Assembly: GCA_023228645.1 (NCBI GenBank) | Contig: JALOAT010000006.1 | Coordinates: forward strand, 46,040 to 110,039 | DNA: 64,000 bases | Reading direction: 5' to 3' | Source: Gammaproteobacteria bacterium | GTDB taxonomy: Bacteria > Pseudomonadota > Gammaproteobacteria > Thiohalomonadales > Thiohalomonadaceae | In this document: piece after piece, positions 44,041 to 52,662 of the stretch | Position numbering within the stretch: position 1 is the stretch's first letter | Layout: each line of letters opens with the position of its first letter | Notes under the pieces: generated by a model | What the model was told of the DNA's origin: nothing | The model's input: the letters and a program-made list of their open reading frames with translations, nothing else | Database searches by the model: none | Made by a program: the position numbers and the translations under genes

Positions 44041-44155
44041 ATCTTCAACACAGAGGCGCAGAGAACACAGAGACGATTATCGCCAGAAGGCGCGCTTACG
44101 GTGCGGAGGCCCGAGAAATCTCTGCGTCCTCTGTGTCTCTGTGTTGAATGTTTAT
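44041..44155. repeat. Degenerate inverted repeat, type B, between the ABC ATPase and the M16 protease genes
   Basis: The left arm CAACACAGAGGCGCAGAGAA and right arm CTCTGTGTCTCTGTGTTGA pair around about 55 bases. Confidence 0.75.
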
Positions 44156-44157
44156 TG

Positions 44158-47079
44158 CTAAAGGGTGATGACCTCCAGCCCAAGCCCGGCCTTTTCCAGC
44201 GTGGCGGCGTTGCTGATCACCGCCGTGTGGGCGCGGTCGGGTTTGAGGTAGGTGTCGGCGACGCGCTTGAGGTCTTCCTGGCGCACCTCCAGCACCTGCT
44301 TGCGGAAGCGGCGGCGCTGTTCGGGGGTACGGCCGTGCAGGGCGGCGTGGAAGGCCTTTTTGGCCTCGCCCGCGGGCGAGCCCGGTTTGTCGATGGCGCT
44401 GACGACGCCGAGGATGGCCTCTTCCACCAGACGCCATTCGTGATCTTCGCTCAGCAACCAGTCCACGGCGCGATCGAAATCTTCGAGCGTTTCGGCCAGG
44501 CGCGGGTCGCGGTAGGAATAGAAACGGAACGCGCCGGTGTCGCCGTCCCAGCTTGCGCCGCCGCCGTAGGCGCCGCCCTGTTCGCGGATGGCGCGGTGCA
44601 GGAAGTTGTTGCGCAGGAAGCCGCCCAGCACCATGAATGCAGCGGCGTCCGGGTGCTCGGGCGGCACCGCCGCATAGGCACGCGCGCAGAAATTCACCCG
44701 TGTGTTGGTGGCCCAGGCCTGGCGCACTTGGCCGGCGTTGACGGTCGCAGGCTCGAATGTCTGATTCGCGAGCGGCGCCGCGATGCCTTGCCAGCGTTGT
44801 GCGATGGCATCCACCACCGCGCCGCGGTGCTCGTCCTCGGCGATGAGCAGGAACTGGCGCGGGGCGTCGCGCAGCGTATCCCGCAGGCGCTCCAAGCGCA
44901 CCGCGAAGGCCTCGAGGCGGCTGCGGTCGTCCAGTTCGTCGTCGAGGGCCTTGAAGGTCTGGATCCCGCGCAGGCCGTTCCAACGGTGTGACAGTGCGGC
45001 CGCTGCGCTCAGGGTGCTGGTGGCGGCGGCCATGGCGAGGGCGTGGCCGTTGCTGGTGACGCCCTGCTCACGGTGCAGACGTTCCTGGGCGACCAATTCG
45101 CGCAGGCGGTTCAGCTCGTCAAAGCGTGCGCTCTCGAAGGTCTCACGCACCAGCCCGGTGAGCGCCGCGTGATTGCGCGCCAGCGCCTTGCCCGAGACCA
45201 CGAACATGCCGCGGGTGCGCGACACGTCGTCCACCGCGCCACGCACCAGCGCACGCGCACCGAGGCCGCCAGTGACCGCAGCCTGCAACGCCTGTGTGGT
45301 CAAGTAGTCGCGCCCGCCGCTGCCTACCTCGCCGAGTGCGCTGCAGAAGAACGGCAGCGCCATGGTGAGCTCGTCGTCGAGGGCCGGCATGTCGACCACC
45401 AGTTCCTGGTAGACCAGGCCGTTGGTGCCGCGCGAAAACCAGGTGCTCGGCACGCCGGCGACACTGTGCTGCTCGCCTTCCGGAATGGGCAGGTCCGCCG
45501 GGATGTCCGCGAGCGTGACCTTGGGCAGGATGGCGGGATCGTCCTTGCGCGTCTGGCGTGCGGCCAGTTCCGCCGCCTGCTCGATGATGCGCCGGGTTTC
45601 GTTCTCGTCCAGCTGCGCCTTGATGTGGGCCAGGCGCTCCGCCTCGGCCGCGAGGCGCTGTGCGCCGAGGTCCGGATCGGGTGCCATGACCAGGCGTACG
45701 CGATGGTCGTTGTCGAGCAGGCGCCGCGCCAGGCCGCGGATGTAATCCGGGTCTTCGATGCGGGCGCGCAAGGTGGCAAGCACCGGATCGATGTTGAGCG
45801 CGGCAACGGGATCGGCGTCGTGAATGGCGGGCGACAGGGCGTTCAGGATCAGGCTCAGGCCGTAGGGATAGTGATCGCCGCTCACCTCGCGCTGGCTGAA
45901 TTCCAGCTGGTGCAGCACCGCCTCCACCGTGGCCTTGTCCACGCCCTTGTCAGCCACGTCGCGGAGCACGTCCAGGATCAGGGTTTCCACGGCGGCGGCA
46001 TGTTCAGGTTCGGAACCTTCCAGTCCCGCAGCGAAGATCATCTCGTGGGTGGAATCCTGCAGGCCGCACAAGGGCGAGGGCGCGCTGCCGAGCTCGGTGG
46101 TCTCCAGGGCATGGCGCAGCGGCGAAGCGCCGTTGTCGAGCAGCACGCCGGAGAGCAGATGGGCCTCCAGCACTTCCTCGATGTTCGTGCTGTGGCCGAG
46201 CAGCCACCCGAGCACCACGTGGGTCTTGCCGGCGGTGTCTTGCTCATCGGTGGCATAGACGTCGGTCACCTGTACCGGCGCAGCGTAGCGCCGTTCGTCC
46301 GGCACACGGATGTGGATGGGTTCGCGCTGGAAGCGCTTCAACGCCTTGTCGTGGAACACGGCCTGGTGTTCATGGGCGGGGATGTCGCCGTAGGTCATGA
46401 ACACTGAATTGCACGGGTGATAGTGCCGGGCGTGGAAGGCCTTGAGCTGTGCGTGGCTGAGGTCCGGGATGTGTTCGGGATCGCCGCCGGAATTCCAGTG
46501 ATAGGTGACGCTGGGGAACAGGTGCTCGGTGAGGCTCTGGTATAGCGCCGAGACGGGTGAGCTCATGGCGCCCTTCATCTCGTTGAACACCACGCCCTTG
46601 AACACCAGGTTCGACGACGGATCATCCGGCTTCTCGAACTCTACGCGATGGCCTTCCTGGGCGAAGTCCAGCGGGTCGATGTTGGGGAAGAACACCGCGT
46701 CCAGGTAGACGTCCATGAGGTTGTAGAAGTCCTTGCGATTGCGGCTCGCGAAGGGATAGGCGGTCCAGTCGCTGGAGGTGAAGGCGTTCATGAAGGTGTT
46801 GAGCGAGCGCCGCGTCATCATGAAGAACGGGTCGCGCACCGGAAAACGCTGCGAGCCGCACAGGGCGGTGTGCTCCAGGATATGAGCAACACCGGTGGAG
46901 TCCTCGGGCACGGTGCGGAAGGCCACCAGGAACACGTTCTGGTCGTCCTGCGTGGCGAGGTGGTAGTGCAGCGCACCGGTGCCCTTGTGGCGGAACTCCT
47001 GTACTTCGAGATTCAGGGTGGCCACCGGCGTGCTGCGCACGAATTCGAATTCCGGATGGGCCGACGGGGCATTGCTCAT
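44158..47079 (-). CDS. M16C metallopeptidase, presequence protease (PreP) type
   Basis: 973 aa, the full length of the PreP family (two M16 halves joined by a helical hinge). The inverted zinc motif is HILEHTALCGS (HXXEH), with the third ligand Glu expected in the FNEMKGAMSSP region. The second half lacks the zinc motif, as usual, and contains the Arg/Tyr substrate-binding segment (GGAYGGGASWDGDTGAFRF). In bacteria its substrate is unclear, probably unstructured peptides in the cytoplasm. ATG at 47079 (MSNAPSAHPEFEF) is preferred over a longer frame. Confidence 0.93.
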   Translation of the reverse strand: MSNAPSAHPEFEFVRSTPVATLNLEVQEFRHKGTGALHYHLATQDDQNVFLVAFRTVPEDSTGVAHILEHTALCGSQRFPVRDPFFMMTRRSLNTFMNAFTSSDWTAYPFASRNRKDFYNLMDVYLDAVFFPNIDPLDFAQEGHRVEFEKPDDPSSNLVFKGVVFNEMKGAMSSPVSALYQSLTEHLFPSVTYHWNSGGDPEHIPDLSHAQLKAFHARHYHPCNSVFMTYGDIPAHEHQAVFHDKALKRFQREPIHIRVPDERRYAAPVQVTDVYATDEQDTAGKTHVVLGWLLGHSTNIEEVLEAHLLSGVLLDNGASPLRHALETTELGSAPSPLCGLQDSTHEMIFAAGLEGSEPEHAAAVETLILDVLRDVADKGVDKATVEAVLHQLEFSQREVSGDHYPYGLSLILNALSPAIHDADPVAALNIDPVLATLRARIEDPDYIRGLARRLLDNDHRVRLVMAPDPDLGAQRLAAEAERLAHIKAQLDENETRRIIEQAAELAARQTRKDDPAILPKVTLADIPADLPIPEGEQHSVAGVPSTWFSRGTNGLVYQELVVDMPALDDELTMALPFFCSALGEVGSGGRDYLTTQALQAAVTGGLGARALVRGAVDDVSRTRGMFVVSGKALARNHAALTGLVRETFESARFDELNRLRELVAQERLHREQGVTSNGHALAMAAATSTLSAAAALSHRWNGLRGIQTFKALDDELDDRSRLEAFAVRLERLRDTLRDAPRQFLLIAEDEHRGAVVDAIAQRWQGIAAPLANQTFEPATVNAGQVRQAWATNTRVNFCARAYAAVPPEHPDAAAFMVLGGFLRNNFLHRAIREQGGAYGGGASWDGDTGAFRFYSYRDPRLAETLEDFDRAVDWLLSEDHEWRLVEEAILGVVSAIDKPGSPAGEAKKAFHAALHGRTPEQRRRFRKQVLEVRQEDLKRVADTYLKPDRAHTAVISNAATLEKAGLGLEVITL

Positions 47080-47180
47080 TACGAAGTCCTTGGCGGATGG
47101 CGGGCTTGCGCCCGAATGGGAGATGATGGGGCCGCAGACCAAGTATACAAGGTGGGTGGTTGCCTAAGCACCGGCGGAGG

Positions 47181-47358
47181 GAAAAGCGGTAACCACGGGG
47201 GACACGGGGAAAGAAGAATTTTTCTGGAGCGGCCTCAGGCCCCGATGGCGCAGTATCCGAAGACAATCGCGGTCTGAGGCCGCTTCTACAGGTCACCGAT
47301 ACCCGTCAAAAGAATTTTCCCCCCGTGTTCCCCGTGTCCCCCGTGGTCAATGCTTTTC
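47181..47358. repeat. Nested palindrome, type A outer with type E inner (copy A5)
   Basis: Outer arms GAAAAGCGGTAACCACGGGG ... CCCCGTGTCCCCCGTGGTCA. The inner palindrome 47225-47289 (GGAGCGGCCTCAGGC / GCCTGAGGCCGC with changes) has the same type as in copy A1, including the conserved loop GATGGCGC-GTATCCGA. Lies between divergent genes. Confidence 0.85.
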
Positions 47359-47382
47359 TCTTCTTTCTTCACTAATTCGCGC

Positions 47383-48162
47383 ATGTTGATAGACACCCAT
47401 TGCCACATCGACGTTGAGGAATTTGCCGCCGACCGCGACGGGGTGATGGCGCGTGCGCGTGCGGCGGGTGTGGTCGCGCAGGTGGTGCCCGGGGTGGCAC
47501 AGCCGGGATGGGCGCACCTGCTCCAGGTGTGTCGCCGTTATCCGGGGCTGTATCCGGCCCTCGGCATGCATCCCGTCTATCTGGATGTGCACCGCCCCGG
47601 GCATCTGGACGAACTGAGGGCGCTGGTGGCGCAGGAGCGGCCGGTGGCGATCGGCGAGATCGGTCTCGATCACTTCGTGCCGGGCCTGGACCGCGCCGCC
47701 CAGCAGGCCCTGTTCGCGGCCCAGCTGAAGATCGCCCGCGACGCGGACCTGCCGGTCATCCTGCACGTGCGCAAGGCCATCGATCCCACCCTGGCCACGC
47801 TGCGGCGCATCCGCGTGAAGGGCGGCATCGCCCATGCCTTCAACGGCAGCCGCCAGCAGGCCGAGCAATTCCTCGGCCTGGGCTTCAAGCTGGGCTTCGG
47901 CGGGGTCGCCACCTTCGAGCGGGCGCAGCGGATCCGCCGCCTGTTGCAGGAACTGCCGCTGGAGGCCGTGGTCCTGGAGACGGACGCGCCGGACCTGGCC
48001 CCCGCGTGGTATAAGGGCGGGCGCAACAGCCCGGAATACCTGCCCGGCATCCTGGAAGCCATCGCGACCCTGCGCGGCGAGAACCCGACGCAGGTGGCGG
48101 TGCAGACCACCGCCAATGCCTGCGAGGTGTTCGGCCTTACCGTTACCGACCTGAACCCATGA
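47383..48162 (+). CDS. TatD-family metal-dependent hydrolase
   Basis: 259 aa. Metal ligands DTHCHID at the N-terminus, GEIGLDHF (Glu), HVRKA and GGIAHAF (His), and ETDAPDLAP (Asp) near the end. TatD-type proteins are 3'-5' exonucleases or D-aminoacyl-tRNA-deacylase-like hydrolases. ATG at 47383 is chosen since the upstream frame covers the repeat arm. The stop overlaps tcdA by 4 bp. Confidence 0.93.
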   Translation: MLIDTHCHIDVEEFAADRDGVMARARAAGVVAQVVPGVAQPGWAHLLQVCRRYPGLYPALGMHPVYLDVHRPGHLDELRALVAQERPVAIGEIGLDHFVPGLDRAAQQALFAAQLKIARDADLPVILHVRKAIDPTLATLRRIRVKGGIAHAFNGSRQQAEQFLGLGFKLGFGGVATFERAQRIRRLLQELPLEAVVLETDAPDLAPAWYKGGRNSPEYLPGILEAIATLRGENPTQVAVQTTANACEVFGLTVTDLNP

Positions 48163-49007
48163 GTGACATCGCCCCACTGTTTCAACGCACCCACATCCTC
48201 CTCGGCGACGAGGGCCTGGAGCGCCTGTGCCGTGCGCGGGTGTTCCTGGCGGGCCTCGGCGGGGTGGGATCCTTTGCCGCCGAGGCGCTGGTGCGCGCCG
48301 GCGTGGGCCACCTCACCCTGGTCGACCACGACACCGTGGCCGCCTCGAACCTGAACCGGCAATTGCCGGCCCTGCACTCCACCGTCGGGCGCCTGAAGGT
48401 GGACGTGATGGCCGAGCGGATCCGCGACATCAATCCGCAGTGCGTGCTCACCACGCGCGCCGAGTTCATCCGCACCGAGGATACGGAAGAACTCCTCGCA
48501 CCCGGCTTCGACTTCGTCATCGACGCCATCGACAGCCTCAACTGCAAGGCCGCCCTGGTGGAGACGGCGGTGCGCATGGGCATCCCCGTGGCCTCCAGCA
48601 TGGGCGCGGGCGGCAAGCTCGATCCCACGCGCATCATCGTCGGCGACCTCATGGACACCGAGGGCTGCGCCCTGGCGCGCGCCATGCGCAAATACCTGCG
48701 CCGGCGCGGCGTGGGCCGCGGCGTGATCGCCGTCTCCAGCAACGAGCCCAACCGCCCGCCCCTGCCGCCCGAGCCCACCGGCGCCGGCCGCGACCGCGCC
48801 GTGAACGGCACCATCAGCTACATGCCGTCGCTGTTCGGCCTCATGCTCGCCGGTACGGTGATCCGCCGCCTGGCCGAACCAGCGGCGGCAAGCTGTTCAC
48901 GTGACAACGCGGAGGGCGCGGAGGCGCGGAGGGCGCGGAGCACTGGATTGGACAAATTTTCGGAGGTCATCCCGCCGTGCCCACAGGAATCCGCGCCTGC
49001 CGGCTGA
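48159..49007 (+). CDS. tcdA: tRNA threonylcarbamoyladenosine dehydratase, C-terminus extended into a repeat
   Basis: 282 aa. E1/ThiF-like: ATP-binding GLGGVGSFAAEALVRAGVG, DHDTVAASNLNRQ, FVIDAIDSLNCKAALV. TcdA cyclises t6A37 in tRNA to ct6A. The normal end of the family lies near MLAGTVIRRLAE (about residue 240). From residue 248 the frame runs into a type B repeat (CGCGGAGGGCGCGGAGG), giving AEGAEARRARS and a further tail. The added 35 residues are unlike the family, and the repeat seems to have replaced the natural stop. Confidence 0.9.
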   Translation: MSDIAPLFQRTHILLGDEGLERLCRARVFLAGLGGVGSFAAEALVRAGVGHLTLVDHDTVAASNLNRQLPALHSTVGRLKVDVMAERIRDINPQCVLTTRAEFIRTEDTEELLAPGFDFVIDAIDSLNCKAALVETAVRMGIPVASSMGAGGKLDPTRIIVGDLMDTEGCALARAMRKYLRRRGVGRGVIAVSSNEPNRPPLPPEPTGAGRDRAVNGTISYMPSLFGLMLAGTVIRRLAEPAAASCSRDNAEGAEARRARSTGLDKFSEVIPPCPQESAPAG

Positions 49008-49145
49008 TCTGCAAACACAAACCCGCCACAGAGCCATAGCGGACATCGAAGGCAAATAGCATGGGGCGTGTATCACAGGACGGACACCGCGGAAGCCCTT
49101 TCCATTCTCCGCGTCCTCCGCGCCTCCGCGCCCTCCGCGTCTCCC
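48903..49145. repeat. Type B inverted repeat with long spacer, overlapping the 3' end of tcdA
   Basis: The left arm (48904-48942) is CGCGGAGGGCGCGGAGGCGC-type, and the right arm (49107-49145) CCGCGCCTCCGCGCCCTCCG-type; they pair well and are about 165 bp apart. The spacer has no recognisable inner palindrome. Confidence 0.75.
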
Positions 49146-49213
49146 CACCCTCAGCGCTGATCGGCTGAGGTTGCTGCTCGGGCCAGGCCTCCAGCCATGG
49201 TATTGTTCGCCCC

Positions 49214-50479
49214 ATGCCGTCCGACCGCTCCCGTATTTTTGCCTGGGCCCTCTATGACTGGGCCAATTCGGCGTTTTCCACCACCGTGATGGCGGGGTTT
49301 TTTCCCGTCTTTTTCAAACAGTACTGGAGTATCGGCGCGGAGGTCACCGAGAGCACGTTCTGGCTGGGTGTGGCGAATTCCTTGTCCAGCCTGCTGGTGG
49401 TGCTGTTCGCGCCGCTGCTCGGCGCCATCGCCGATCAGGGCGGGGCGCGCAAGCGCTTCCTGGGTTTGTTCGCGCTCATGGGCATCGTGCCCACGGCGGG
49501 GCTCTATTTCGTCGGCCAGGGAGACTGGCACGTCGCCTCGGCGCTGTATGTGATCGCCACGGTCGGTTTCGCTGGCAGCCTCATCTTTTACGACGCCCTG
49601 TTGCTCGACGTCACCAATGGAGGCTGCATCGATTCCGTGTCGGCCTTTGGTTTCGCGCTGGGCTATTTGGGCGGCGGCCTGCTGTTCGCCATCAACGTGG
49701 CCATGACCCTCGCCCCCGGCGTTTTCGGTCTTGCCGACGCCAGCGAGGCGGTGCGCTGGTCGTTCGTGACCGTCGCGGTGTGGTGGCTGGTGTTCTCGAT
49801 CCCGCTGTTCCTGCTGGTGCGCGAACGCGGCGCACGTGCGGGCAAGGTGTCGGTGCGCGCCGGGCTTGTCCAGTTGGTCGCCACCTTCCGGCAGATCCGT
49901 CTGCTGCGCCCGGTGGCCTTGTTCCTGGTGGCCTATTGGTTCTACATCGACGGCGTCGACACCATCATCCGCATGGCGGTGGACTACGGCCTGGCCCTGG
50001 GCTTCGCCTCGGAGAGCCTCATCGTCGCGTTGCTGCTGGTGCAATTCGTCGGCTTCCCCGCGGCGCTGGTGTTCGGGCGCCTGGCTGTGCACTACGGCCC
50101 GAAAAAGGGGATCTACCTGGCGCTCGCCGTCTACACCGGCGTGGTGATCTGGGCGACCCAGATGCAGTTCGAATGGGAGTTCTACCTGCTCGCCATCGTC
50201 ATCGGCCTGGTGCAGGGCGGCGTGCAGTCCCTGAGCCGCTCGCTCTACGCGCGGCTGATCCCGCCCGAGCAGTCGGCGGAGTTTTTCGGCTTCTTCAACA
50301 TCATGGGCAAGTTCGCCGCCATCCTCGGGCCGATGCTGGTCGGCTGGACCAGCCTTGCCACGGGCAATCCGCGCCTTTCGCTGCTGTCCTTGCTGGTGCT
50401 GTTCGGCATCGGTGCCTTCGTGCTGCGGGAAGTGCAGGTACCGCAGCGCGGACAAGCCACGCAATCGGACGCGCCATGA
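49214..50479 (+). CDS. MFS transporter, UMF1 family
   Basis: 421 aa with about 12 helices. The opening IFAWALYDWANSAFSTTVMAGFFPVFFK is typical of the UMF1/Atg22-like family (AWALYDWANSAF). The substrate is unknown; related eukaryotic proteins export amino acids. The conserved loop GRLAVHYGPKKG and late QGGVQSLSRSLYARLIP fit the family. It overlaps the next gene by 4 bp. Confidence 0.9.
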   Translation: MPSDRSRIFAWALYDWANSAFSTTVMAGFFPVFFKQYWSIGAEVTESTFWLGVANSLSSLLVVLFAPLLGAIADQGGARKRFLGLFALMGIVPTAGLYFVGQGDWHVASALYVIATVGFAGSLIFYDALLLDVTNGGCIDSVSAFGFALGYLGGGLLFAINVAMTLAPGVFGLADASEAVRWSFVTVAVWWLVFSIPLFLLVRERGARAGKVSVRAGLVQLVATFRQIRLLRPVALFLVAYWFYIDGVDTIIRMAVDYGLALGFASESLIVALLLVQFVGFPAALVFGRLAVHYGPKKGIYLALAVYTGVVIWATQMQFEWEFYLLAIVIGLVQGGVQSLSRSLYARLIPPEQSAEFFGFFNIMGKFAAILGPMLVGWTSLATGNPRLSLLSLLVLFGIGAFVLREVQVPQRGQATQSDAP

Positions 50480-50916
50480 ACGAAATCAACACCGGCTTCA
50501 CCCCAACGGAGTGGAAGGTGCTGGTCAAGTCGCCCCTGGTGGTATTCCTGTTCGTCGCGGCCTCGGACGGCAAGGTGCAACCCGCGGAGGTCACTGCCTT
50601 TCAGCAGGTGCTCGCGGGCGCCCAGCGCTACAAGAGCGCACTGCTCGACCGGCTGCTGAGCGAGCTGGCGCCGCAGTTTTCCATGGTACTTTCGGAAGTG
50701 CTGGTGCGCGTGCAGGACGCCGGTCGCGTGCTAAGCGAGACGCGCGACATCGTGGATGCGCGCCTGCCTGGGGAGCAGGCCCTGCTGTTCAAGCAATCAC
50801 TGTTCTATCTGGGCAATCAGCTGGCGCGGGCGTCCGCCGGGCCGGGCGAACTGCCCGAGCGCAAGGCCGAGGCACTGATGACCCTCGCCCGCGTGTTGGG
50901 GTTGTTGCCCGCCTGA
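50476..50916 (+). CDS. Small TerB-like helical protein, unknown function
   Basis: 146 aa, all helical, no signal or membrane helix. The segment FLFVAASDGKVQPAEVTAFQQVL resembles the first helices and the DG-containing acidic loop of TerB-fold proteins. Translation is coupled to the MFS gene (ATGA). The identification as TerB-like is tentative. Convergent with the next gene, with one base between stops. Confidence 0.7.
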   Translation: MNEINTGFTPTEWKVLVKSPLVVFLFVAASDGKVQPAEVTAFQQVLAGAQRYKSALLDRLLSELAPQFSMVLSEVLVRVQDAGRVLSETRDIVDARLPGEQALLFKQSLFYLGNQLARASAGPGELPERKAEALMTLARVLGLLPA

Positions 50917-50917
50917 A

Positions 50918-51376
50918 TCACACCGCATCTTCCGCGTGGACCTCCGCGGCCATCTCCGGCCGCACCGTGCGCGAGGCCAGCTGCATCTCGCGCAGGAAAT
51001 GCAGCAGGGACACCATGAATGAGAGCGTGGCGGTGACGAACAACGATGCCACCGCCGTCGAGGTCTTCGCGCCGAAGAAGAAGCTGAGAAAGATCACCGC
51101 GATGGCCGCCGAGATGCACAGTGCGGAACAAGTGGACAGGGCGATGGCGCGGTGCATGAGTGCGGCGCGCCGTGCGAGGCGTTTCAGTTCGGGTTCACCG
51201 TGGCCCTGCGCTGAGCCGGCGGAGGCGCGGGCCTGTTCGAGAAAGCGCAGCCGATCGATGATGCACGCCAGGCGTGAGTTCAGCACCGAGAGCATGGCCG
51301 CGATGCCGGTGAGCAGGAACACGGGCGCGACGGAGAGTTGAATGGCGCGCGCGATGGTATACGACGTATCGAGCAT
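50918..51376 (-). CDS. DUF2721 family membrane protein
   Basis: 152 aa. Helices at about 12-32, 75-100 and 105-128. The pattern AIQLSVAPVFLLTGIAAMLSVLNSRLACIIDRLR is the DUF2721 signature with its conserved Arg residues. Function unknown. Start at 51376 (MLDTSYTIA) after AGGGAGG. Confidence 0.85.
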   Translation of the reverse strand: MLDTSYTIARAIQLSVAPVFLLTGIAAMLSVLNSRLACIIDRLRFLEQARASAGSAQGHGEPELKRLARRAALMHRAIALSTCSALCISAAIAVIFLSFFFGAKTSTAVASLFVTATLSFMVSLLHFLREMQLASRTVRPEMAAEVHAEDAV

Positions 51377-51489
51377 GCAGGCCTCCCTGGCCGTGAAAAC
51401 CCGAAGTCTAGACGGGCCTTTCCCCTCCGGGGCCCGGAACAGCAAGCCTTGCGATGATTTTGGCGGAAATGGCGAGCAGGCGGGCGCCG

Positions 51490-51708
51490 TCAGCGCCTCC
51501 TCGGATCACGTTGCGCCTTCATGTAACTGGCCGCGAGCATGGCGCCGAGCGCAGGCAGCATGGCGCCGATGAGAAACCGCGAGGAGATCTCCAGCCCGAA
51601 GAGGTAATGGCCCAGCAGAATGCCGATGGCGGCGACGATGAACACGTTGAGCGCGACGCGCAGCGGATGGCCCGCATAGTCTTCGATAAAGGTATCCTTC
51701 CAGCTCAT
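51490..51708 (-). CDS. Small two-helix membrane protein
   Basis: 72 aa: MSWKDTFIEDYAGHPLR, helices at about 18-38 and 44-63, then a basic tail (KAQRDPRRR). Good codon use and a plausible start. I do not recognise a family. It stands alone between DUF2721 and YhcH-type genes on the same strand. Confidence 0.6.
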   Translation of the reverse strand: MSWKDTFIEDYAGHPLRVALNVFIVAAIGILLGHYLFGLEISSRFLIGAMLPALGAMLAASYMKAQRDPRRR

Positions 51709-51864
51709 GGGCGGTCTCCGGGTTCGAAAAGTCCGTACCCTAGGACCGCTGCCACAGGCGCTGGGTGGAGCGCGTCACGTTTTCACGACAAACCCGCACG
51801 CCGTGATGCCCGGGCAGACATTTTCTTCACGTCGCGAGTGGAAACCGGGGCGGTTTCCCGGTGT

Positions 51865-52311
51865 TCAGACCGCGACCTTCACCACCAGCTTGTGAATGGG
51901 GGCGGTGCCCACCAGCGGGGCATGCGCGTCCTCGGGAAAGAAGATGCAGAACCCGCCCGCAGGCGTCTTCACCCAGCTGTCCGCCGCATCGTCGAAAAAC
52001 AGAATGTCCTTTTCCTGGCTGTATTCACCGCGTGGATGCAAGCAGTCCCGGGCCGGCTTCCAGCCCATCTCGTCCGTGCCCGCGATGATGAACTGGATGT
52101 CGATGTAGCGGCGATGGCATTCCAACGGCGCTTCGGCACGGGTACGCCCGTTGGCCCGGGAGACGATGGCGAACAATGCATCGCCCGCGATGTCATGCCG
52201 GCCCTGCGCAAGGGATGGTAGATCCGTTTCGCTCAGAAAACGGAACGCTTCGGGAAAGCGGTGGTGCAGGGCGTGGTAGCGCCGGGCGTTGGCGAGGGTG
52301 TCGAGTATCAT
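51865..52311 (-). CDS. YhcH/YjgK/YiaL family protein (DUF386)
   Basis: 148 aa cupin-like fold. Typical pieces are MILDTLANARRYHALHHRF, ECHRRYIDIQFIIAGTDEMGW and FCIFFPEDAHAPLV, with the His and Glu residues expected for metal binding. Family members are linked to sialic acid or sugar metabolism and to biofilm effects in E. coli, but here there are no sugar genes nearby. The ATG at 52311 is followed by the family's standard start; the frame continues upstream through repeats. Confidence 0.9.
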   Translation of the reverse strand: MILDTLANARRYHALHHRFPEAFRFLSETDLPSLAQGRHDIAGDALFAIVSRANGRTRAEAPLECHRRYIDIQFIIAGTDEMGWKPARDCLHPRGEYSQEKDILFFDDAADSWVKTPAGGFCIFFPEDAHAPLVGTAPIHKLVVKVAV

Positions 52312-52662
52312 GGCGCGTGTTCTTCTGTAGGGGCCGACACTGTCGGCGAATTCGGCGCACGAAGCGCGGCGGTGCAAAAGGCATTCGCCCAAGCTACGGC
52401 ACATTTTCCCCTGTAGGAGCCGACACCGTCGGCGAACGCGGCCTGGCCGAAGCGCGGCTGTTGAAAGGCATTTGCCCACGGTGTGGGCTCCTACGGGCGG
52501 TTATTACCGGCAGCGGCATTGCGGCGGTTGGAATGCATTCATCCGCTGTGTGGCACGTTCGGGAACGCCAGGCGCATGTTACGGCGTGCATCCGCCGTTG
52601 GAAAGGTGGGCGCCCGCGTGGGGGCTACGCTTACGCTCGGGAACGAGTTCGAAGGGAAAACG
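52312..52662. other. Intergenic region with a tandem 86 bp repeat
   Basis: 351 bp between the YhcH-type gene and the divergent ABC ATPase gene. It contains the tandem repeat at 52326-52497 and beyond that about 165 bp of promoter region without recognisable boxes. Open frames here continue upstream from the ATPase gene but lack coding features. Confidence 0.5.
52326..52497. repeat. Two tandem copies of an 86 bp unit with a GCCGACACNGTCGGC palindrome
   Basis: GTAGGGGCCGACACTGTCGG (52327) and GTAGGAGCCGACACCGTCGG (52413) start the two units exactly 86 bp apart. Both continue with GCGAA, a GAAGCGCGGC stretch and AAAGGCATTCGCCCA / AAAGGCATTTGCCCA. The second unit ends in GGGCTCCTAC, complementary to its own start. 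Confidence 0.8.

Noticed and set aside
45043..46407. A 454-codon plus-strand frame within the M16 protease gene
   Set aside because: Antisense to a well-supported PreP-type protease.
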